Of a stretch of DNA of 8,071 nucleotides, positions 1 to 6,423 are shown one piece after another. The position numbers and the translations under genes were made by a program. Every line of letters begins with the position of its first letter. Position 1 is the stretch's first letter. Origin of the DNA: an uncultured Blastocatellia bacterium (lineage in GTDB: Bacteria > Acidobacteriota > Blastocatellia > Pyrinomonadales > Pyrinomonadaceae); the NCBI GenBank assembly GCA_946480785.1, contig CAMLLD010000132.1, forward strand, positions 1-8,071. Reading direction: 5' to 3'. The notes under the pieces were generated by a model. It was given only the letters and a program-made list of their open reading frames with translations, was not told the DNA's origin and ran no database searches.

Positions 1-3000
1 TGTTCCAGATCGATCTGCCGCTGCGGGCGCTGTTCGATACGACGACGCTGGCGGAACTGGCGCAGTTGATTGTGAAGGAGCGACAGGAAGAGGCAGCAGG
101 CATAGGTCCGGCCATCGAACGACGCAGCCGTCAGACAGCACCGGCATTGTCGTACGCGCAACAGCGGTTGTGGTTCCTGGATCAGTTCGAGCCGGGGAGT
201 GCGGTCTACAACGTACCGGCAGCGATAAGGCTAACAGGCGAGTTGGACCATGCGGCTTTAAGCCAGAGTCTGAGTGAGATCGCCCGGCGGCATGAAGTGC
301 TGCGCACCACGTATCCGAGTGTTGGTGGCCAGCCGGTGCAACACATTGCACAGCCAAGTGCGGTGGGCTTGCCGTTGATCGAGCTGCAAGGTTTGCGCGA
401 GGAAGATAAAGCGGCGGTGGTGCGGCAGTTGGCGGCAGCAGAAGCAGCGCGGCCATTTGATCTCGCGCATGGGCCACTGTGGCGCGCGGCGTTGGTGCGA
501 CTCAGCGACCACGAACATGTGCTGCTCGTGACGATGTATCACATCGTCACTGACGGCTGGTCGGTGGGCGTGCTAGTCCGCGAGCTGACGACGCTGTACG
601 AAGCTTACAGCCGGGCGCAAGAGACACCGTTGGAGTCGCCGCTGCCGGAGTTGAAGGTTCAATACGCAGACTTTGCGGAGTGGCAGCGCGAGTGGCTCAG
701 TGGGCCGGTGCTCAACGAGCAGATGAGCTACTGGCGCGAGCAGTTGGCGGACAGCAGCGGCGTGCTGGAGTTGCCGGTGGATCATGCGCGCTCGGCCACC
801 CAGAGCTATCGCGGCGCGACGCAGACGATCGTGTTCAGTGAAGAGTTGACGCGTGGCTTGCGGGAGTTGAGCCGGCGTGAAGGCGTGACGCTGTTCATGA
901 CGCTGCTGAGCGGCTGGCAAACACTGCTCGCCCGCTACAGCGGACAATGGGATCTGAACATCGGGACGCCGATCGCGAACCGCACGCGCAGTGAAGTCGA
1001 GGAACTGATCGGCTTCTTTGTGAACACGCTGGTGCTGCGCACGGAACTGCAACCGCAGATGAGTTTTCGCGAGCAGTTGCAACAGGTGCGGGAAGTTTGT
1101 TTGGGCGCGTACGCGCATCAGGACGTGCCGTTCGAGATGCTGGTGGAGGAGTTGCAACCGGAGCGGGACATGAGCCGCTCGCCGCTGTTCCAGGTGATGT
1201 TCGTGCTGCAGAACGCGCCGCTGGGTGAGTTGCAGTTGCCGGGGTTGAAGCTGGAGCCGCTGGAAGTCGAGCAGGAGACGGCGAAGTTCGAGTTGACGTT
1301 GACGCTGATGGAGACGGAAGCAGGGTTGGTCGGCTGGTGCAACTACCGGACAGAGCTGTTTGACGAGACGAGGATCACGCGTTTGCTGGAGCACTGGCAA
1401 GTGTTGCTGGAAGCTGTCGTAGCAGATCCGGGACAGTCCTTAGCCGAGTTGCCGTTGTTGACTGAAGCAGAGCGGGAGCAGGTGCTGGTGGAGTGGAACG
1501 ATACCGAAGCTGATTATCCACGCGAAAGCTGCATTCACGAACTGTTCGAGCAACAAGCAGCGCAGACACCGGCAGCAACAGCGGTGCTCTTTGCCGGCGA
1601 GCAACTGAGTTATCGGGAGTTGAATGCACGTGCTAATCAGCTCGCCCACTATCTGCGCGAGCACGGCGTACGAGCAGGCGAGCCGGTGGGGTTGTGCGTG
1701 GAGCGTTCGCTGGAGATGGTCATCGGCATCCTGGGCGTGCTGAAAGCTGGCGGCGGCTACGTGCCGATCGATCCCGACTATCCACGCGAACGAGTGGCGC
1801 AGATGCTGAGCGATTCGCGGCTTAACCTGTTACTAACGCAGCAGCGCTTGGCAGAGCAACTCCCGGAGCATAACGCGCAAGTAGTAAGTCTCGACGAAGA
1901 CTGGCAGGAGATCGCTCAGTACCCGCTTACTAATCCAGCGGCGGTCACGACAGCGGAGAACCTCGCCTACATGATCTACACCTCGGGTTCGACCGGCCAG
2001 CCGAAAGGCGTGATGAATACGCATCGGGGCATCTGCAATCGCTTGTTCTGGATGCAGGATGCATATCAATTGACTCCCGCTGATCGCGTGCTGCAAAAGA
2101 CTCCGTTCAGCTTTGACGTTTCAGTATGGGAGTTTTTCTGGCCGTTGCTGACGGGCGCACGTCTGGTGATGGCCGAACCGGGCGGGCACCAGAATCCCAC
2201 CTACCTGCGGCAGATCATCGAGCAGGAACAGATCACGGTGATGCACTTCGTACCGGCGATGCTGCAAGTGTTTCTGGACGAGCCGGAACTGCAGCGGTGT
2301 ACGAGCTTGCGCATGGTGATTTGTAGCGGTGAAGCGCTCAGCTTTGACTTGCAGCAGAAGTTTTTCGCACATCTGGGCGCGGCGCTGCACAACTTGTACG
2401 GCCCGACGGAAGCCGCGGTGGATGTAACGTACTGGGCTTGCGAGCCTCACAGCCAGCGCAAGGTGGTGCCAATCGGAAAGCCGATCGCGAATACGCAGAT
2501 CTATCTGTTGGACCAAAACTACGAACCAGTACCAATCGGAGTCGCGGGCGAGTTGCACATCGGTGGTGTGAACCTGGCGCGCGGCTATCACGAGAAGCCC
2601 GGCCTCACGGCGGAGAAGTTTGTTCCCGATCCGTTTAGTCGTGAACCGGGCGCACGGCTATACAAAACCGGCGATCTCGCTCGTTATCTTCCGGATGGCG
2701 CGATCGAGTTTCTCGGGCGCATCGATCATCAGGTGAAGTTGCGCGGTTTCCGTATCGAACTGGGTGAGATCGAAACGGTGCTGCGACAACATGCAAGCGT
2801 CAATGAAGCGCTGGTGGTGATGCAGAACATCCGCGATCGCGAACAGCGGCTGGTGGCTTATGTACAGTTGCAAGCAGGTGCGCAGGCGACAGCAAACGAG
2901 TTGCGGACTTATTTGAAAGAGCGCTTGCCGGAGTACATGGTGCCGCAGGCGATCGTCGAGCTTGAGCAGTGGCCGTTAATGCCGAATGGAAAGGTGGACC

Positions 3001-4748
3001 GGAAAGCGCTGCCCGCGCCGGAGCAAACGGGCGAAGCGATAGCGGATTACGTCGCGCCACGCACACCGGAAGAAGAGTTGTTGGCGGGCATCTGGGCGGA
3101 AGTGCTGGAAGTGGAACGACTGTCGGTGCACGACGACTTCTTCGCGCGTGGCGGACACTCGCTGCTGGCGACGCAAGTCATCGCGCGCATGCGCGAAGTG
3201 TTTCACGTCGATGTTCCGCTGCGCAGCATGTTCGAGAACCCGACCGTGGCCCAACTGAGTGCAGCGCTGAACGAAGGACTGTTCAATCACGCTCGAGACA
3301 TTCATCCGATCAGGCGCGCTTCACGCGATGCGGCGTTGCCGCTCTCGTTTGCGCAGGAGCGTCTCTGGTTTTGGGAACAACTGCAACCGGGAACTCCCAC
3401 GTACAATCTGACTTCCGCTTTCCGCATCGACGGTGATCTTGACGTCTCGATACTGGAGCAGAGTCTCAACGAGATCATGCGTCGCCACGAGATCCTGCGC
3501 ACGTCATACGCTGCGGTGGAAGGTCAGCCGGTGCAGATCGTCGCGCCGCATTCACTAGTTCCGCTGCGTGTAATTGATCTCAGTGATTTGCCTGAGTCGG
3601 AACGCGCTTACGAAGTGCGCCGTCTCGCGGGCGAGCAGGCACTGCAACCGTTTGATTTGACCAAAGCGCCGCTGTTGCGCGTCAGCTTACTGCGTCTGAG
3701 TGCGCGAGAGCACGTCGCAGTCGTCTCAATGCATCACATCGTTTCTGACGCGTGGTCCCTTGGCGTGCTGGTCCAAGAGATCGCGACGCTCTACCAGGAA
3801 TTTTTGAACGGCAACACCTCACCGCTGCCGGAACTGCCCGTGCAGTATGCCGACTTCGCGAAGTGGCAGCGCGAGTGGCTCAAGGGCGACGTGCTAAGCG
3901 AACAACTCGCGTATTGGAAAGAGCAACTACTCGATGCGCCGTTGCTGCAACTGCGCACCGATCGCCCGCGCCCACAGGTCTACAGCTCCAAAGGCTCGAT
4001 CGTCCCACTGAATATCCCGAGCGATCTCCTGCACGAACTGAAATCATTGAGCCGCAAGAACAACGTGACGCTCTTCATGACGTTGCTGGCGGCGTTCAAC
4101 GTGCTGCTGCATCGACACACCGGACAGAACGATATCGTCGTAGGCACCGACATCGCGAACCGCACGCGTGTCGAAACAGAGAAACTGATCGGGTTCTTCG
4201 TCAACATGCTGGTGCTGCGAACGGATCTCAAAGACGATCCGACATTCACTGAGCTACTGCGCCGTGTGCGTGAAGTGACACTCGGCGCTTACAGTCATCA
4301 GGACGTGCCTTTCGCCAAATTGGTCGATGAGTTTCATCTGCGTCGCGAGCTGACGCGCAATCCGCTGTTCCAGGTAGTTTTTGTTTTGCAGAACGCGCCG
4401 GTGAAAGATCTCGAGCTGAGTGGCCTCACGCTTACGCCTGTCGACCTCGACGTGAAGTCGGCGCCCTTCGATCTGGTTTTTGTTTTGAGCGAAGCGGCAG
4501 ATTCGCTGGTTGGCGCAGTGACCTACAGCACGGAGCTTTTCGATCGGCAAACCATCGAACAGTTCATCGCGCATTATCAGAACGTGCTCGAGGGCGTGGT
4601 GGCGGATCCCGATCAATCGCTTTCGAGCTTAGCGATCCTGCAAGACAGCGAGATCGATTCTCACGCGATTGCGAATTTCGAAGTGAAGCTCAGCCGGAAA
4701 GATCTCGAAGACGTGCTTTTCGAATTGAGCCAGGCCTCACACTCCTAA
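1..4748 (+). CDS. Non-ribosomal peptide synthetase, 3' part (carrier tail - C - A[Ser] - carrier - C)
   Basis: This modular peptide synthetase enters from upstream; the reading frame is open from base 3 and ends at TAA 4746-4748, giving 1581 visible residues (numbered from base 3). Residues 1-27 are the end of a carrier domain, so the TTG at 66 is not a real start. The first condensation domain (about 49-480) has LSYAQQRLWF, YHIVTDG (179-185, second His kept), IGFFVNT and HQDVPFE, and looks LCL-type. The adenylation domain (about 500-1000) has YTSGSTG (659), FDVSVW (D705), YGPTE (799), YKTGDL (887) and the A10 lysine K997. Its specificity residues read D-V-W-H-I-S-L-V-D-K, one residue from the EntF serine code, so serine is predicted. 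The carrier domain has GGHSL with phosphopantetheine Ser1053. The second condensation domain (about 1114-1545) has HHIVSDA (1244-1250). No adenylation, epimerase or thioesterase domain follows it; a short charged tail (1546-1581) may dock to the next protein. Confidence 0.97.
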   Translation, partial: FQIDLPLRALFDTTTLAELAQLIVKERQEEAAGIGPAIERRSRQTAPALSYAQQRLWFLDQFEPGSAVYNVPAAIRLTGELDHAALSQSLSEIARRHEVLRTTYPSVGGQPVQHIAQPSAVGLPLIELQGLREEDKAAVVRQLAAAEAARPFDLAHGPLWRAALVRLSDHEHVLLVTMYHIVTDGWSVGVLVRELTTLYEAYSRAQETPLESPLPELKVQYADFAEWQREWLSGPVLNEQMSYWREQLADSSGVLELPVDHARSATQSYRGATQTIVFSEELTRGLRELSRREGVTLFMTLLSGWQTLLARYSGQWDLNIGTPIANRTRSEVEELIGFFVNTLVLRTELQPQMSFREQLQQVREVCLGAYAHQDVPFEMLVEELQPERDMSRSPLFQVMFVLQNAPLGELQLPGLKLEPLEVEQETAKFELTLTLMETEAGLVGWCNYRTELFDETRITRLLEHWQVLLEAVVADPGQSLAELPLLTEAEREQVLVEWNDTEADYPRESCIHELFEQQAAQTPAATAVLFAGEQLSYRELNARANQLAHYLREHGVRAGEPVGLCVERSLEMVIGILGVLKAGGGYVPIDPDYPRERVAQMLSDSRLNLLLTQQRLAEQLPEHNAQVVSLDEDWQEIAQYPLTNPAAVTTAENLAYMIYTSGSTGQPKGVMNTHRGICNRLFWMQDAYQLTPADRVLQKTPFSFDVSVWEFFWPLLTGARLVMAEPGGHQNPTYLRQIIEQEQITVMHFVPAMLQVFLDEPELQRCTSLRMVICSGEALSFDLQQKFFAHLGAALHNLYGPTEAAVDVTYWACEPHSQRKVVPIGKPIANTQIYLLDQNYEPVPIGVAGELHIGGVNLARGYHEKPGLTAEKFVPDPFSREPGARLYKTGDLARYLPDGAIEFLGRIDHQVKLRGFRIELGEIETVLRQHASVNEALVVMQNIRDREQRLVAYVQLQAGAQATANELRTYLKERLPEYMVPQAIVELEQWPLMPNGKVDRKALPAPEQTGEAIADYVAPRTPEEELLAGIWAEVLEVERLSVHDDFFARGGHSLLATQVIARMREVFHVDVPLRSMFENPTVAQLSAALNEGLFNHARDIHPIRRASRDAALPLSFAQERLWFWEQLQPGTPTYNLTSAFRIDGDLDVSILEQSLNEIMRRHEILRTSYAAVEGQPVQIVAPHSLVPLRVIDLSDLPESERAYEVRRLAGEQALQPFDLTKAPLLRVSLLRLSAREHVAVVSMHHIVSDAWSLGVLVQEIATLYQEFLNGNTSPLPELPVQYADFAKWQREWLKGDVLSEQLAYWKEQLLDAPLLQLRTDRPRPQVYSSKGSIVPLNIPSDLLHELKSLSRKNNVTLFMTLLAAFNVLLHRHTGQNDIVVGTDIANRTRVETEKLIGFFVNMLVLRTDLKDDPTFTELLRRVREVTLGAYSHQDVPFAKLVDEFHLRRELTRNPLFQVVFVLQNAPVKDLELSGLTLTPVDLDVKSAPFDLVFVLSEAADSLVGAVTYSTELFDRQTIEQFIAHYQNVLEGVVADPDQSLSSLAILQDSEIDSHAIANFEVKLSRKDLEDVLFELSQASHS

Positions 4749-4770
4749 TCTAACGAACACTCCAAATCTG

Positions 4771-4778
4771 CGGAGGAA
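4771..4778 (+). promoter_or_regulatory. Ribosome binding site of the CmlA-type hydroxylase gene
   Basis: GGAGG at 4772-4776 lies eight bases before GTG 4785, in the 36-base gap after the upstream NRPS stop. It is a near-perfect Shine-Dalgarno match and decides for the GTG start over the in-frame ATG at 4824, which has no comparable site. No promoter or terminator is visible in this gap, so co-transcription with the NRPS genes is likely. Confidence 0.85.
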
Positions 4779-4784
4779 ACCCAA

Positions 4785-6410
4785 GTGAATACGCAAGACA
4801 AGCTGTACCTGAAGGGCAACGTGATGATTGAGCCTTTGTTCAATCAGTGGTACGCGTGGTCCTATCTAATCTCGCCGTCGACTGCCCCGATGTACGTGGC
4901 GAACCTGCACCTCAACCTGATGGAGTCGTTCATCATCGCGCCGCAGGTGCACGTGTCGGCGCTGAAGAACCCCGCAAACCTCGGCGGGCCGTTCATTGAT
5001 TACGACGCGAGCAGGATTCCGGAGATCAAAGCGTTGCGCGAAAAGACGCTGAAAGAAAATCCACACATGCTCGCTTTCGCTAACGCTGTGAAGACGCTCG
5101 ACAAGATCCTCGCCGAGGAAGCAACGGGTCTCTCGCTGGAATCGCTCTATCAGAAAGTGCCCGACGCTTTGCGCGGCTACGTCGAACTGGTTTACGACCT
5201 CAACAATCATCCTTCAATCCGCTTCATCGAGGGACTGCTTTATCACAGCCCTTATTACAACGAGGCATCGCAGAGCCTGACGCTGACGCTCGCAGAGAAA
5301 GACCAACGCTCGTTTGTCTTCAGCACGCCGCGGTTGGACCACGGCGCGGGCCTCACGCTCAACGTACCTTTCCGGCATTCGGGCCTGGCTGAGTTGTTCA
5401 AGATGAAGGACACGCCGCAGCCGGTGGGCCATGCGATCGAAGCACTCGGAATCACGGGGGACCAGGCCGAAGTCTTTAACACGTTCTTTACTTCGGAACC
5501 GCCGCCTCCGCGTTCCGAGTTCAAAGGTCCCGGAGTGCGCATTCGTTACTTCGGTCACGCGTGCATTCTGATCGAGTCGGAACACACGAGCATCCTGTGC
5601 GATCCGGTGATCAGTTATCCGTGCGCTTCCGGGTTGGAGCGTTACAGCTTCTGTGATCTCCCCGAACAGATCGACTACGTGCTCATCACGCACAATCATC
5701 AGGACCACTGTATGTTTGAAACGCTGCTGCAACTGCGACACCGGATCAAGAATGTCGTGGTGCCGAAGAGCAACGGCGGCGCGCTCGCGGATCCGTCGTT
5801 GAAGCTGATCCTTCAGCACGTCGGTTTCGATCAGGTCAGGGAAATCGATGAGATGGAAACGATCGCGGTCGCAGGCGGCGGCATCACCGGGCTTCCTTTT
5901 CTCGGCGAGCACGCCGATCTCAACATCAGGACCAAGATCGCGTACCTCGTCAACCTCGAAGGCAACACGATGGTCTGCGCCGCCGACTCAAACAACATCG
6001 ACCCGCATCTCTATCGCAACCTCCAGGATTTCGTCGGGGCGGTCGATGTGTTCTTCGTCGGCATGGAGTGCGACGGCGCACCGCTTAGCTGGCTGTATGG
6101 ACCACTACTCACCAAGCCCATGCCGCGCAAAATCGATCAATCGCGCCGGTTCGACGGTTCGAACTTCGAAAAGGCGATCGACATAGTCGAGCGACTGCAA
6201 CCGAGCCAGGTTTACGTTTACGCGATGGGCCAGGAACCGTGGCTTACTTATCTGACGTCCATTCAGTACACCGACGAGTCGCGGCCGATCGTGGAGTCGA
6301 ACAAGCTCGTGCAGGAGTGCCGCAACCGTGGCCTCACGGCGGAGCGGCTCTACGGGCATAAAGAGATCTTTTTGAATCGGGAGTTGCGGCGGCAGTCGAT
6401 TGCCGCGTGA
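4785..6410 (+). CDS. CmlA-type diiron beta-hydroxylase (metallo-beta-lactamase fold) acting on a carrier-bound amino acid
   Basis: This protein probably uses a diiron centre and O2 to hydroxylate the beta carbon of an amino acid tethered to an NRPS carrier domain, as CmlA does in chloramphenicol biosynthesis. It has 541 residues; CmlA has about 530. Residues about 14-230 form a CmlA-like N-terminal domain (conserved-looking stretch around EPLFNQWYAW). A proline-rich linker (EPPPPR, about 238) leads to a metallo-beta-lactamase domain from about 247. That domain carries HNHQDH (H303, H305, D307, H308), then E375 in LGEH, D401 in AADS and E428 in MECDG. The steps between these (72, 26 and 27 residues) equal those I recall for CmlA H305, E377, D403 and E430. 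A glutamate at 375, where hydrolytic members usually have histidine, argues against a plain hydrolase. The gene lies between two NRPS genes, 36 bases after one and 13 before the next. The GTG start follows a strong ribosome binding site. The substrate residue is unknown; the downstream module is the favourite. Confidence 0.92.
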   Translation: MNTQDKLYLKGNVMIEPLFNQWYAWSYLISPSTAPMYVANLHLNLMESFIIAPQVHVSALKNPANLGGPFIDYDASRIPEIKALREKTLKENPHMLAFANAVKTLDKILAEEATGLSLESLYQKVPDALRGYVELVYDLNNHPSIRFIEGLLYHSPYYNEASQSLTLTLAEKDQRSFVFSTPRLDHGAGLTLNVPFRHSGLAELFKMKDTPQPVGHAIEALGITGDQAEVFNTFFTSEPPPPRSEFKGPGVRIRYFGHACILIESEHTSILCDPVISYPCASGLERYSFCDLPEQIDYVLITHNHQDHCMFETLLQLRHRIKNVVVPKSNGGALADPSLKLILQHVGFDQVREIDEMETIAVAGGGITGLPFLGEHADLNIRTKIAYLVNLEGNTMVCAADSNNIDPHLYRNLQDFVGAVDVFFVGMECDGAPLSWLYGPLLTKPMPRKIDQSRRFDGSNFEKAIDIVERLQPSQVYVYAMGQEPWLTYLTSIQYTDESRPIVESNKLVQECRNRGLTAERLYGHKEIFLNRELRRQSIAA

Positions 6411-6423
6411 TGTTTTTGCTTTG

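Noticed and set aside
66..68. TTG at 66 as the start of the first NRPS
   Set aside because: The frame is open to base 3 and the 21 preceding codons read as the end of a carrier domain (FQIDLPLRALF), so the protein continues upstream.
573..1400. A 275-codon open frame on the minus strand
   Set aside because: It lies wholly inside the first condensation domain on the other strand. Its translation is rich in Arg, Gln, Leu and His without any recognisable motif, as expected for the antisense of a GC-rich coding region.
5214..5912. A 232-codon open frame on the minus strand
   Set aside because: It is antisense to the CmlA-type hydroxylase, including its metal-binding motif, and shows no domain or ribosome binding site of its own.
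4785..6410. Calling the middle gene a generic MBL-fold hydrolase, a lactonase or a type II thioesterase
   Set aside because: The Glu in place of the usual metal-binding His, the additional Glu at 428, the long CmlA-like N-terminal half and the NRPS context all fit a diiron beta-hydroxylase better.
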